From the NCBI GenBank assembly GCA_963789495.1, contig CAWBLP010000002.1, positions 1 through 64,000 of the forward strand: 64,000 bases of DNA. The letters are read 5' to 3'. The stretch is from CAWBLP01 sp963789495 (GTDB lineage: Bacteria; Pseudomonadota; Alphaproteobacteria; Acetobacterales; Acetobacteraceae). The position numbers were made by a program, and so were the translations under genes. Every line of letters begins with the position of its first letter. Position 1 is the first letter of the stretch. The notes below the pieces were generated by a model. That model saw nothing but the letters and a program-made list of their open reading frames with translations. It searched no databases and had not been told where the DNA came from. Shown here in pieces: positions 1-8,838 of the stretch.

Positions 1-43
1 CGGCGGAGACAAATTGTGCCAGATAGCGGCGTGAAAGTGTACC
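1..43. repeat. Left terminal repeats of the IS21 element
   Basis: Two repeats are visible: outer at 1-20 (core CAAATTGTGCC) and inner at 26-43 (GCGGCGTGAAAGTGTACC). Each has an inverted partner at the right end. Multiple end repeats are the expected IstA binding sites in IS21-family elements. Confidence 0.75.
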
Positions 44-148
44 AGTCAGGTTAATAGAAAAGGGCCGCGAAGCCCTGTTGACTATCGTGCCCGCGCGGGG
101 AGCCGCGCTTCGCCAGGCTCAGCGCGGCTCCCAGCACGCGGCGTCGCA

Positions 149-997
149 TCATGTATCGGTATTGGCCGCTCCTTCCGTTGTTTGCTTCGCTGTCGTGTTC
201 AGCGTCTGGCCCTGCCGTCGCTGAGCTCGTTTGCTGGTCGCCAGCCGGAAGCTGTCGCCATTCATTTCCAGGATGTGGACATGATGCGTGAGCCGATCCA
301 GCAGCGCGCCGGTCAGTCGTTCTGAACCGAAGATCGAGGTCCACTCATCGAATGGCAGATTGCTGGTGACCAGCGTGGCGCCGCGCTCATAGCGTTGGCT
401 GAACACCTCGAAAAGCAGTTCCGAACCAACAGCGGTGAACGGCACGTATCCCAGTTCGTCGACGATCAGCAGTTTGACCGTGTTGAGGTGTTTTTGCAGT
501 GCCCGTAGCCGGCGTTCATCGCGCGCTTCCATGAGTTCATGCACGAGAGCGGCGGCCGTGGTGAATGCGACGCTCTGGTTTTTCTGACAGGCGGCCAGTC
601 CCAGTGCCAGGCCGATGTGGGTTTTGCCGGTGCCGGACGGCCCGAGCGCGATGCAGTTCTGCCGCCTATCGATCCATTCGCAGCGCGCGAGTTCGAGGAC
701 CAGCGCCTTATTGAGTGACGGCTGGGCGGTGAAGTCGAACGTGTCGAGGCTCTTGGTCTGTGGAAACCGTGCCGCCCGGATCCGGCGCTCGATGTTGCGC
801 CGCTCGCGGTCGATGCGCTCCAGTTCGCACAGACGCAGCAGATAGCGGGGATAATCGGCGCGATCCTGGGCCGATTCCATGGCCACCTTCTCGTACTCAC
901 GCGCGAACGTGGGGAGCTTCAGCGCCTTGAGATGATTGCCGAGCAGCACCTGGGGCGCGACGGCGGTCAGCGCCGTGGTATCGTGGGACATGGTCAT
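149..997 (-). CDS. istB: IS21 helper ATPase IstB
   Basis: 282 aa AAA+ ATPase that assists the IstA transposase in target selection (known for the IS21 family). The Walker A motif GPSGTGKT and Walker B motif LLIVDELG are present, followed by the TSNLPFDEW sensor region typical of IstB. Its ATG overlaps the istA stop codon as ATGA, so the two are translationally coupled. Length is about normal or slightly long (usual 245-270 aa), with a C-terminal tail rich in Gln and Thr. It appears intact, so the element could be active. Confidence 0.95.
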   Translation of the reverse strand: MTMSHDTTALTAVAPQVLLGNHLKALKLPTFAREYEKVAMESAQDRADYPRYLLRLCELERIDRERRNIERRIRAARFPQTKSLDTFDFTAQPSLNKALVLELARCEWIDRRQNCIALGPSGTGKTHIGLALGLAACQKNQSVAFTTAAALVHELMEARDERRLRALQKHLNTVKLLIVDELGYVPFTAVGSELLFEVFSQRYERGATLVTSNLPFDEWTSIFGSERLTGALLDRLTHHVHILEMNGDSFRLATSKRAQRRQGQTLNTTAKQTTEGAANTDT

Positions 998-2520
998 GCC
1001 GGAACTCCCGCTGTCATCGATGCTGAACGTGCATTGGCGACGAGATCGAGATAGGCGCTCGGATCCGTGGTTCCGACCGTGGCGGCCGGCAGGTAGGGGT
1101 AGAAAGTCAGATCGAGCCGGGCCGGGCGGTTCTCCAATTTGGCCAGCACCAACATCTTCACCGCGTCGAAACTGATGGCGCCAAGCCGCAACGCATGCGC
1201 AACGGCCTGTTCAACGTCATGCTGACGGAAGTCCTCGATCAGACGCAGGACCTGAATGAACTCGCGCCGTCCGGCATTCCCCATCCGGGCTTCCATCAGC
1301 CGCCGCAGCCGATGAATACATTCCGCGAGTTGCCACCCGTCCAATGGTGCCGCCTGATCGAGGGCTTTGCTCTTGCGTTCCAGCAACGCCAGATAATGCA
1401 ATGGATCGTAGACGAAGTCGGCCGTGTCGTAACTCCGCGCATGAGTGGCGATGGTCTCGCCGCGGCAGACGATCTCGACACGGTCGACATAGCCCTTCGC
1501 CAGAACCTCCTGATGACCGTAGCGGGTCGGCACCGAGTAATCGTTGTTCCGGTAACGCACCAGTGACAGCGACGAGACGCGCGTGGCGATCTTGTGACAG
1601 GCATCGTACGGCGCCGGCGGCAACGGCATGAACGCAGCAAGGTCGGCCCGCATCCGTTCGGCGATCGAGCTGGTATGGCCGCGCAGGATCGCCTCGCCAC
1701 GCCGGGTGCAGGCACGCAGGAACCGGGCATTCAACGCGTCGAAGCTGTCCGCGACGGGCAGCGGCGTCATGAAGTTGCGTCGGACATAGCCGACCAGCCC
1801 CTCCACCTTGCCTTTGTCGTTGCCCTTGCCCGGTCGGCCGAACCGGTCGTTAAACAGGTAGTGGCTCTGCAGTTCCGCGAACATGTGCGAGCGCAGCCGC
1901 TCGCCACCCTTCACGATCCGGGCTACCGCCAGGCGCGTGTTGTCATACAGGACCGATCGCGGTACGCCGCCGAAGAAGTCGAAGGCCGCGACGTGACCAT
2001 CACAGAAGGCTTCCGCCGTCTCGGCCGGATAAGCCCTGACAAAGCAGCCGTCCGAATGCGGCAGGTCCATGCACAAGTAGTGGAACCGGATCTTCTTGCC
2101 CGCGATGTAGCCGTCAGCCTCGCCAAAATCCGCCTGCGCGTGACCAGGACGATGGCTCAAAGGCACGAACATCTCGCGTGATCGCGACGTTGCTTCCGCC
2201 ACATACTCACGCACGATCGTATACCCGCCGGAAAACCCCCGCTCATCCCGGAGACGTTCGAAAATCCGTTGCGCCGTGTGGCGCTGCTTCTTGTGCACGC
2301 CACGATCCGTCTCGAGGATGGCGTCGATCCACGCGATGTGCGGCCCCAGCTTCTTCGAGGCCGGACGTTCGCCCCGTCGGTAGCCCGGCGGAACAGAATA
2401 CTGAAGCATCTTCGAGATCGTGTTCCGATGAACGCCAAACCGCTTCGCCGCCTCTCGGCGGCTCAACCCGTCCACAATCACCGCGCGCCGGATCCTGGCA
2501 TAGAGTTCCACTGTCAACAT
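994..2520 (-). CDS. istA: IS21 transposase IstA
   Basis: 508 aa transposase with an N-terminal helix-turn-helix (residues about 1-45, containing SRREAAKRFGVHRNTISKML) and a DDE integrase core: the first catalytic Asp is in QADFGEADGYIAG and the Glu is in KGKVEGLVGYVRR. The gene precedes istB on the minus strand with a 4-bp overlap. Length and motif order match intact IS21-family IstA proteins, and no frameshift is seen. Confidence 0.95.
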   Translation of the reverse strand: MLTVELYARIRRAVIVDGLSRREAAKRFGVHRNTISKMLQYSVPPGYRRGERPASKKLGPHIAWIDAILETDRGVHKKQRHTAQRIFERLRDERGFSGGYTIVREYVAEATSRSREMFVPLSHRPGHAQADFGEADGYIAGKKIRFHYLCMDLPHSDGCFVRAYPAETAEAFCDGHVAAFDFFGGVPRSVLYDNTRLAVARIVKGGERLRSHMFAELQSHYLFNDRFGRPGKGNDKGKVEGLVGYVRRNFMTPLPVADSFDALNARFLRACTRRGEAILRGHTSSIAERMRADLAAFMPLPPAPYDACHKIATRVSSLSLVRYRNNDYSVPTRYGHQEVLAKGYVDRVEIVCRGETIATHARSYDTADFVYDPLHYLALLERKSKALDQAAPLDGWQLAECIHRLRRLMEARMGNAGRREFIQVLRLIEDFRQHDVEQAVAHALRLGAISFDAVKMLVLAKLENRPARLDLTFYPYLPAATVGTTDPSAYLDLVANARSASMTAGVPA

Positions 2521-2572
2521 CCTTCCGGCCCCTCCATGCCCCGCACGGACATCGAGAAGGCCTATCAGGACC

Positions 2573-2640
2573 GGTACACTTTGGCGCCGCCATCACGGCG
2601 CCGGCTCAACACCGGTTCAGCGGTACAATTTGCCGCCGCT
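2573..2640. repeat. Right terminal repeats of the IS21 element
   Basis: The inner repeat GGTACACTTTGGCGCCGC (2573-2590) and outer repeat GGTACAATTTGCCGCCG (2622-2638) are inverted copies of the left-end repeats. The inner pair matches at 16 of 18 bases. They lie just outside the istA start. Confidence 0.75.
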
Positions 2641-2644
2641 GTTT

Positions 2645-3181
2645 ATACTGGGTGCAGCCGTGGAGCATGACGATAAGCGGAACGGGCTGGCCGGGACGGT
2701 AGCCGCTGGGCACATAAAGCTTGTAGGGGCGACTGCCGGCTTTGTTGCTGAAGCTGGCGGTCAGGAACTGCGCGCCATCCGGCACAGGGTCTGGCACTGC
2801 CGCCGGGGCCAGGCCACCGAGCCGTCCGCCCGGCACCGCGACCCCGCCCTGGCTGACCTGGCCCAGCAGGTCGCGCAGCGTCTCGGGCAGCGCGGGTCCC
2901 GCCGCTGCCGCGAGGCTGAACGGCCGTCGGCTGGCACCCCGCGCCGCCGGCCCAGGCTGAGGCACGGGCTGGGCCGGCGCCATTCCGACCGGTTCGGCCA
3001 CGCCCTCCAGGGTTGGCGGAGCGCGACGGGCATCCGAGGTCGTGGTGTCCCGTGCTGCTGCGTTTGGCGCCGCGACGCCGCCGCCCAGCATGCGTTGCAA
3101 GGTCGCGGTGGCGTCGGTGAGCCGCCCGGCATTGATGAGGCGTGTTGCTTCGAGCAGATCAGCGTTCGGGATGTGGGTCAT
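2645..3181 (-). pseudogene. PHA/PHB depolymerase-family esterase, N-terminal half, disrupted by the IS21 element
   Basis: The frame starts at an ATG at 3181 (protein MTHIPNADLLEATR) and runs about 177 codons to PLIVMLHGCTQ, the oxyanion-hole motif of LpqC/PHB depolymerase-type alpha/beta hydrolases. There it enters the terminal repeat of the IS and ends at a stop inside the element. The N-terminal segment, with an aggregate of Ala/Pro, matches the leader of short-chain PHA depolymerase-like esterases. The catalytic Ser, Asp and His lie in the missing half, presumably before position 1. In the intact state the enzyme would hydrolyse polyhydroxyalkanoate or related esters. Confidence 0.85.
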
Positions 3182-3364
3182 GGTACGACTTTCAGTGCTG
3201 GGGACCCGGTCAGGCATCCCCGTTCGGAACCGGGATCGGCTTCCGTCGTCGGTACGTGGGTGTGCGTCGGTAGGCGGGTGTGGGTGGTCCGACGCCCTCG
3301 GCATGGCCGGGCCAGGCGCGTCAGCGACCGATGCGACAGCGCGCCCTGCGCGCCGCGGATGGGG

Positions 3365-3784
3365 TCAACCCATGCGATCGGCCAGCGCGGCTCTGACCTC
3401 GGCACTGGCGTGGAGCGCACCCAGCACCGTCACCGAGGCGATCGCCGCGCGCGCCAGTTCGGGCGTGACATCGCTTGCGATGGTGGCCAGGCCGAGAACA
3501 TTGATGCGCAGGGACTCGCCACGGTCCCGCGCGGCCTCCAGGTCCGCGCGGGTGTAGTGCCGCAGCCCCAGATCCAGCGTGTTGCGCGCGACCGACTGCC
3601 GGACCGCGTCGGCATGCCGGTCGAGGTGGGTGCGGATAGCCGTCCGGATGAAGTCGGTGCGGTTGGAGTAGAAACCTTCCCGCACCAGCAGATCGATATG
3701 ACCGAGGTCGACATAGCCCAGGTTGATCGTGATCTTTTCGCTGTCGGCATTCTTGGGCCGCAGCTCGTGCACCGCGCCTGCCAT
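3365..3784 (-). CDS. CopG/ribbon-helix-helix family regulator
   Basis: Small protein of 139 aa from the ATG at 3784, preceded by GGAG nine bases upstream; a TTG 60 bases further upstream would add 20 residues. The segment SEKITINLGYVDLGHIDLLVREGFYSNRTDFIRTAIR has the strand-then-two-helices pattern of ribbon-helix-helix DNA-binding proteins, followed by a helical C-terminal part. It lies 183 bp upstream of the disrupted depolymerase on the same strand, a pairing often seen, so it may regulate that gene. The operator is not evident. Confidence 0.75.
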   Translation of the reverse strand: MAGAVHELRPKNADSEKITINLGYVDLGHIDLLVREGFYSNRTDFIRTAIRTHLDRHADAVRQSVARNTLDLGLRHYTRADLEAARDRGESLRINVLGLATIASDVTPELARAAIASVTVLGALHASAEVRAALADRMG

Positions 3785-3998
3785 GGTTACCATCTCCACA
3801 CCATCCATTGGGATGGTAGGTGGGGCCTTCCCAAACAGTTTCAAGGATTGCCGCCCGTGCGCGGCCCCGCAGGCGCAGGGCCGCGTGCAGCATGACCCCG
3901 CTGCCAGGGCGTGGCAGGACTCCCCTTGCTACGTGTCGGGGCTACCTGTCGGGGCTCCCTGTCCGGGTTTCGGGGGTCATCTCAGTGTTCTCCGGCCG

Positions 3999-4361
3999 TT
4001 ACGCCGCCTGCGTCGCCGCCCGTGCGCTCACCTGGTCGAACGCCTCCAGCGCCTGGGCGGCGTACATCACGCTGGGGCCGGCGCCCATGTAGATCGCCAT
4101 GCCCATCGTCTCCAGCACCTCCTCGCGCGACGCGCCCTGCTTCAGCGCCGCTTCCGCGTGGAAGGCGATGCAGCCGTCGCAGCGGGTGGCGACCGAAACG
4201 GCCAGTGCGATCAGCTCCTTGGTGCGGGTATCCAGCGCATTCGCCTTCAGCGCCGCCTGGGCGAGGGCCGAAAAACCCTTCATCACCTCCGGCGCGCCGG
4301 CGCGGAGCACCCGCAGATCCCCCGACAGCTCCGTCGCCATTTCGGTCCAGTCCTTCAGCAT
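3999..4361 (-). CDS. Carboxymuconolactone decarboxylase (AhpD-like) family protein
   Basis: 120 aa all-helical protein with the AhpD-type redox motif CDGCIAFH (CxxCxxxH) in the middle, characteristic of the alkylhydroperoxidase-like branch rather than true decarboxylases. The start at 4361 is chosen because AGGGAG lies 6 bases upstream; an ATG at 4376 would add five residues but overlaps the preceding stop. It follows the SafE-type gene by 14 bp and probably forms an operon with it. The physiological substrate is unknown. Confidence 0.85.
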   Translation of the reverse strand: MLKDWTEMATELSGDLRVLRAGAPEVMKGFSALAQAALKANALDTRTKELIALAVSVATRCDGCIAFHAEAALKQGASREEVLETMGMAIYMGAGPSVMYAAQALEAFDQVSARAATQAA

Positions 4362-4375
4362 GACAGGCTCCCTCA

Positions 4376-5149
4376 TTACGATACGAACAAGAAATGTTGC
4401 ATGGCGACCACCGTCAGCAGAGCGGCGTTGGCCAGCATCACCATTGGGGCGGCCCCGGTGATGGCGCGCTGCCAGCGCCGGCCCGCGGCCTGGCCGGCGA
4501 TGCCGACCGCGATCAGCGCCGGCGCGGTGCCGAGGCCGAACGCCAGCATGGCGACGGCGCCGGCCAGTGGACTGAACGTGGCACTCGCCGTGGTCAGCGC
4601 GGCGTAGAGCAATCCGCAGGGCAGGAAGCCGAGCGCCGCACCCAGCGCGAGCGATCCCCCCAGGCTGTTGCGATCGATCCGCCCGGTGAGTCGGGCCAGA
4701 CCGCGTTGCAGGCCGGATGGCGCGCGCTCGAACGCCGGCAATCGGGCGGCGAGCCGCGGCACCAGCCGGCGCAGTGCGTGCAGCGCGAACAGCAGGGCGG
4801 CGAGCAGCAGCAGCGAGCCGGAGAGCCAGCCGAACCAGGGCAGCCGGCTGATCGCGCCGCCGCCAAATCCGGCGAGCGCCCCGAGCCCGGCATAAGTGGT
4901 CAGGCGGCCGACGTGGTACGGCAGCAGCGCGCCGGCGCTGAGCCGCCGCCATTCGCACAGTTGCGGCGCCGGAACCCGCGCCAACCGGTCCGCCACCTGG
5001 CCGAGCACGAACCCGCCGCACATCGGCACGCAATGCATGGTGCTGCCGGCCGCGCCGGCCAGCAGCAGGCCCAGGGCGATCCCGCCACGGGCCGGCAGTG
5101 CACCCGTCGTGGCGCAGAGTGCCGCCAGCATGTCGAGGCTCGCGCTCAT
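4376..5149 (-). CDS. Sulfite exporter TauE/SafE-type membrane protein associated with cbb3 oxidase genes
   Basis: 257 aa polytopic membrane protein (about six hydrophobic segments) with the motif HCVPMCGG at residues 39-46, the His/Cys signature found in SafE/UreH-domain proteins linked to cytochrome oxidase biogenesis. In many Proteobacteria such a gene sits beside ccoGHIS and is thought to act in copper handling or maturation; that role is by family and context, not shown here. It is divergent from the cco cluster, with an FNR/FixK box 35 bp upstream of its start. Confidence 0.8.
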   Translation of the reverse strand: MSASLDMLAALCATTGALPARGGIALGLLLAGAAGSTMHCVPMCGGFVLGQVADRLARVPAPQLCEWRRLSAGALLPYHVGRLTTYAGLGALAGFGGGAISRLPWFGWLSGSLLLLAALLFALHALRRLVPRLAARLPAFERAPSGLQRGLARLTGRIDRNSLGGSLALGAALGFLPCGLLYAALTTASATFSPLAGAVAMLAFGLGTAPALIAVGIAGQAAGRRWQRAITGAAPMVMLANAALLTVVAMQHFLFVS

Positions 5150-5183
5150 GCCTGGCAAATGATCCTCAACCCGGTGCAGGGCA

Positions 5184-5197
5184 TTGATCTGGGTCAA
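5184..5197. promoter_or_regulatory. FNR/FixK/Anr-type box
   Basis: TTGATCTGGGTCAA matches the anaerobic activator consensus TTGAT-N4-(A/G)TCAA. It lies in the 134-bp divergent gap, 35 bp before the SafE-type gene and 86 bp before the small gene that leads the cco cluster. FNR/FixK control of cbb3 oxidase operons is well established; direction and spacing suit either or both promoters. Confidence 0.8.
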
Positions 5198-5283
5198 TGT
5201 CGCGATGCGGCATGGCCGGCACATTGCAGCCGCGTTAGCCGCTTGCCGGCAACGGGACGTGTACCCATCCACCGGAGTTGCAG

Positions 5284-5508
5284 ATGGAAATCGAGGCAGG
5301 TGACCTCTTTGTTGGGCTGCTGATGGCGGTTCTTGGCCTGTGTGGCCTGCTGGTGGCGTCCGGCGCGCATGACAACGAGATGTACGTGTTCGGCCTGTCA
5401 CTGGCCGGTTTCGCCGCCGTTTTCGTGTTTGGCCTGCTGCGCCGCCATTACGACCGGGTCGACGCGGCGCGTCATGCGCTGCGCGCAGGGGGACGCCGTC
5501 ATGTCTGA
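5284..5508 (+). CDS. Small membrane protein leading the cbb3 oxidase cluster
   Basis: 74 aa with two hydrophobic stretches (about residues 9-27 and 37-53) joined by an acidic turn containing AHDNEMY, and a basic C-terminus. The start at 5284 is favoured by GGAG 7 bases upstream; a TTG at 5278 is in frame. Its 3' end overlaps the ccoN start by 8 bases, which indicates coupling to the oxidase. I recognise the position and shape as recurring in alphaproteobacterial cco clusters, but not a named family. A role as a small oxidase or assembly subunit is inference. Confidence 0.65.
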   Translation: MEIEAGDLFVGLLMAVLGLCGLLVASGAHDNEMYVFGLSLAGFAAVFVFGLLRRHYDRVDAARHALRAGGRRHV

Positions 5509-6991
5509 CGCTGCCCTCGCCACGCCGATGAGCGTCGCCGGCCACGCCACCCCGCCGGTGGAGTACAACGAGGCGATGGTGAAGAAATTCGTCATCGCCA
5601 CGGTGTTCTGGGCGGTGGTGGCGTTCCTGGTCGGTGTCTACATCGCCACGCGAACTGGCCTGGCCGCAGCTCAACCTCGGCCTGTCCTTCGTGAATTTCG
5701 GTCGGCTGCGCCCAGTGCACACCTCGGCCGCGATCTTCGCCTTCGGCGGCTCCGCTCTGTTCGGCACCTCGCTTCTATGTCGTGCAGCGCACCTGCCGGG
5801 CGCGATTGTTCGGCGGCGATGCGCTGGCGAACTTCCTGTTCTGGGGCTACCAGTTCTTCATCGTCATGGCTGCGCTGTCCTATGTGATGGGATACAGCCA
5901 GAGCCAGGAATACGCCGAACCTGAATGGCATCTGGACCTGTTCCTGACCGTGGTCTGGGTGCTGCTACGCGGTGGTGTTCATCGGCACGCTGATGAAGCG
6001 GCAGGAGCCGCATATCTACGTCGCCAACTGGTTCTATCTCGCCTTCATCCTGACCGTCGCGGTGCTGCACCTGGGCAACAACATCGACATCCCGATGTCG
6101 GTGTTCAGCGCCAAGAGCTATCCGGTCGCATCCGGCGTGCAGAATGCGATGATCCAGTGGTGGTACGGCCACAACGCGGTGGGTTTCTTCCTGACCGCGG
6201 GCTTCCTGGGCATGATGTACTACTTCATTCCAAAGGCGGCGAACCGGCCGGTGTATTCGTACCGGCTGTCGATCGTGCATTTCTGGTCGCTGATCTTCCT
6301 GTACATCTGGGCCGGTCCGCACCATCTGCACTAGACCTCGCTGCCCGACTGGACGCAGACGCTCGGCATGGCGTTCTCGATCATGCTGTGGATGCCGTCC
6401 TGGGGCGGCATGATCAACGGCATCATGACCTTGTCGGGCGCCTGGGATAAACTGCGCACCGATCCGGGCCTGCGCTTCTCGGTCACCGCCGTCGGCTTCT
6501 ACGGCATGTCCACCTTCGAAGGCCCGGTGATGTCGATCCGCGACGTCAACGCACTGTCGCACTACACCGACTGGACCATCGGCCACGTGCATTCCGGCGC
6601 GCTGGGCTGGGTCGCGTTCATCAGCTTCGGCGCGCTGTACTACCTGGTGCCGGTGCTGTGGCAGCGGGAACGGCTGTACTCCACGAAACTTGTGTCATGG
6701 CACTACTGGATCGCCACACTGGGCATCGTCTTCTACATCAGCGCGATGTGGGTCGCCGGCATCATGCAAGGCCTGATGTGGCGCGCCTATGACCAGTTCG
6801 GCTTCCTGCAATACTCCTTCGCCGAAACCGTGGTCGCCATGCATCCCTACTATGTCATCCGCATGCTCGGCGGCGTGCTGTTCCTGACCGGCGCGCTGAT
6901 CATGGTCTACAACCTCATCCAGACCGTCTACAGCAGGACCACGGAAAGACCCGTGATGCTGCCTGCCGGTCTCGCCGTGGCGGGAGAGTAA
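5501..6991 (+). pseudogene. ccoN: cbb3 oxidase catalytic subunit I CcoN, with three +1 insertions and an in-frame TAG
   Basis: Heme-copper oxidase subunit I, which reduces oxygen at heme b3-CuB. Repairing three extra bases (near 5652, 5772 and 5965) gives a continuous protein of about 495 aa; three insertions restore the original frame. Metal-ligand segments are recognisable: RPVHTSAAIF, WYGHNAVGFF, WAGPHHLH and GHVHSGALGW. A TAG at 6332-6334 stands where relatives have Tyr (HHLH-Tyr-TSLPDW). The rest of the gene (6335-6991) is clean and is followed 5 bp later by ccoO. Sequence errors are more likely than real loss, because the rest of the operon is conserved. Confidence 0.9.
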
Positions 6992-6996
6992 GCGTC

Positions 6997-7716
6997 ATGT
7001 TCATCCGTCACGAAACGCTCGAGAAGAACGCCTTCCTGTTCCTGCTGCTCACCCTCGCCACGGTCGCCGTCGGCGGCCTGGTGGAGGTGATCCCGCTCTT
7101 CACCATCGAAACGACGGTGGAGCACGTAAAGGGCGTCCGGCCCTACTCGCCACTGGAGCAGATGGGGCGCGACATCTACGTGCGGGAGGGCTGCTATCTC
7201 TGCCACAGCCAGCAGATCCGCGCGCTGCGCGACGAGGTGGAGCGCTACGGCCACTACTCGATCGCCGCGGAGAGCATGTACGACCATCCGTTCCAGTGGG
7301 GCTCCAAGCGCATGGGGCCGGATCTGGCGCGGGTCGGCGGCAAATACTCCAGCGACTGGCACGTCGCGCATCTGAAGAATCCGCAAAGCGTGGTGCCGGA
7401 ATCGGTGATGCCGCGTTACGCCTTCCTGGCCGAGACGCCGCTGGAGACGCGGGACCTGGTCGCGCGGCTGCGCACGCTGCGTGAAGTGGGCGTGCCGTAT
7501 ACCGATGAGGATATCGCCGAGGCCAAGGCGGACCTGGCGGCACAGGCCGATCCGAATGCCGACAACACCGCACTGGTGAAGCGCTATCCGAAGGCGATCA
7601 CGGTGCCCGGCGATGGCCGTACTGTTACCGAAATGGACGCGCTGGTGGCGTATCTGCAGATGCTCGGCACGTTGGTCGATTTCGCTGACCCCGCCAACGA
7701 GAACCTGAGGCAATAG
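6997..7716 (+). CDS. ccoO: cbb3 oxidase monoheme cytochrome c subunit CcoO
   Basis: 239 aa, intact. An N-terminal membrane anchor (about residues 11-34) is followed by a periplasmic cytochrome c domain with the heme-binding CYLCH motif at residues 66-70. Candidate distal Met ligands are in KRMGPDLAR and ESVMPRYAF. It passes electrons from CcoP to CcoN. A GGAGAG ribosome site overlapping the end of ccoN precedes the ATG. Confidence 0.95.
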   Translation: MFIRHETLEKNAFLFLLLTLATVAVGGLVEVIPLFTIETTVEHVKGVRPYSPLEQMGRDIYVREGCYLCHSQQIRALRDEVERYGHYSIAAESMYDHPFQWGSKRMGPDLARVGGKYSSDWHVAHLKNPQSVVPESVMPRYAFLAETPLETRDLVARLRTLREVGVPYTDEDIAEAKADLAAQADPNADNTALVKRYPKAITVPGDGRTVTEMDALVAYLQMLGTLVDFADPANENLRQ

Positions 7717-7735
7717 GATGGGTGATGTGGCTATC

Positions 7736-7880
7736 ATGCCGATTATGCAATGGATGCAGCACCACGTCGATCCTGCTGATGTTCGCGCTGTTCGTGCTGA
7801 TCCTGGCCTCCACCTACTGGCCTGGCCGCAAGTCCAGGCTGGAGAAATACGGACATATCCCGCTCGAAGACGATCGTTGA
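7736..7880 (+). pseudogene. ccoQ: cbb3 oxidase small subunit CcoQ (one +1 insertion)
   Basis: About 47 aa after removing one extra base near 7766: a short polar start (MPIMQWMQHH), one transmembrane helix (SILLMFALFVLILA) and a charged tail ending in PLEDDR at the TGA 7878-7880. Size, topology and position between ccoO and ccoP fit CcoQ/FixQ, which stabilises CcoP in the complex. Unrepaired, the frame runs out of the membrane helix after 13 residues. Confidence 0.75.
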
Positions 7881-7892
7881 GGAGTTTGTCGC

Positions 7893-8766
7893 GTGCCCAC
7901 CAAAGTTGAAAAGGACTCGGTCACGGGTCACCTGACGACCGGCCACGAGTGGGACGGGCTGAAGGAACTCAATCAGCCGCTGCCGAAATGGTGGCTGTAT
8001 GTGCTCTATGCCTGCATCGCCTGGGCCGCGGTGCTGATGCTGCTGTACCCCTCCGTCCCCGGCATCACCGGCTATTTCCACGGTCTGCTGGGCTATTCGC
8101 AGCGCGCCGCGGTGGATGCCGACGTGCAGGCCGTCATGGCGAAGCGCGCCGGCTACATGGACAAGATCAAGGTCCTGTCGTTCGAGGATATTCGCAAGGA
8201 CCCGCAGCTTCTAGTCGCGGCGCAGACCGCCGGACGCATCACCTTCGCCAACAACTGCCAGCCCTGCCACGGCGCCGGAGGCGGCGGCAATCCAGGCTAT
8301 CCTGCGCTTGGCCGCAGGTAACTGGCTGTGGGGCGGCACGCTGCAGGACTATTCAGCAGACCATCACCCACGGCATCCGCAGCGCCGATCCCGATGCACG
8401 CCAAAGCCAGATGCCGCGCTTCGGTGTCGACGGCATGCTGAAGCCGGCAGAGATCCAGCAGGTTGCGGACTATGTGATGACGCTGTACGGCAAGCCTGGT
8501 TCGGGCACCGACGTGGCGGCCGGCAAGAAGCTGTTCGCCGAGAACTGCGCCGTTTGTCATGGCGAGGCCGGCCAGGGTAATCGCGAAGTCGGCGCGCCCG
8601 CCGCTGGCCGCACGCCTGCATCTCTACGGCGACGACCGGGAGGCGGTGGTGCGAGCAGATCACCAACCCCCGCATGGGCGTGATGCCGAACTGGAACACA
8701 CGACTCGACGCAGCAACGATCAAGAGCGTCACGCTCTACGTCCATTCGCTCGGCGGCGGCGAGTAG
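7893..8766 (+). pseudogene. ccoP: cbb3 oxidase diheme cytochrome c subunit CcoP (four +1 insertions)
   Basis: The start is a GTG at 7893 behind GAGGAG. The N-terminal half is clean: a cytosolic leader, one membrane helix (PKWWLYVLYACIAW) and the first heme site CQPCH. Extra bases near 8310, 8350, 8599 and 8652 must be removed to continue through the second heme site CAVCH to the TAG at 8764-8766, giving about 289 aa, normal for CcoP. It is the electron entry subunit of the cbb3 oxidase. Confidence 0.9.
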
Positions 8767-8780
8767 CCAACCGGCTGGTC

Positions 8781-8803
8781 ATGGCCGGGCCTGTCCCGGC
8801 CAT
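8781..8803. repeat. REP-like palindrome, copy 1
   Basis: A 23-bp imperfect palindrome with arms ATGGCCGGG and CCCGGCCAT around five bases. It sits 14 bp after ccoP, in the 72-bp gap before ccoG. Two further copies lie upstream of ccoI. Palindromes of this form are frequent in alphaproteobacterial intergenic DNA. Confidence 0.75.
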
Positions 8804-8838
8804 CCGCTGCGCACACTTCAACCCAGGATATTCTCTCC

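Larger units (their letters stand above)
1..2644 (-). mobile_element. IS21-family insertion sequence (left tip just outside the window)
   Basis: The element carries the two-gene istA-istB arrangement of IS21 on the minus strand, bounded by multiple terminal repeats. The left end has an outer repeat at 1-20 and an inner one at 26-43; the right end has matching inverted copies at 2573-2590 and 2622-2638. Beyond about 2645 the sequence becomes the interrupted depolymerase reading frame. A few bases of the left tip, the left flank and any target duplication lie before position 1, so the exact left boundary and the duplication cannot be read here. Confidence 0.9.

Noticed and set aside
3178..3420. 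Minus-strand 80-codon frame between the depolymerase and CopG genes
   Set aside because: Overlaps both neighbours in another frame, is Arg/Pro-rich in the way of GC-rich non-coding frames, and has no recognisable domain.
6332..6334. Genetic-code change with TAG as sense codon
   Set aside because: Several genes in the window end at TAG in the right place (ccoS, ccoP, waaA, esterase), so TAG is a normal stop codon here.
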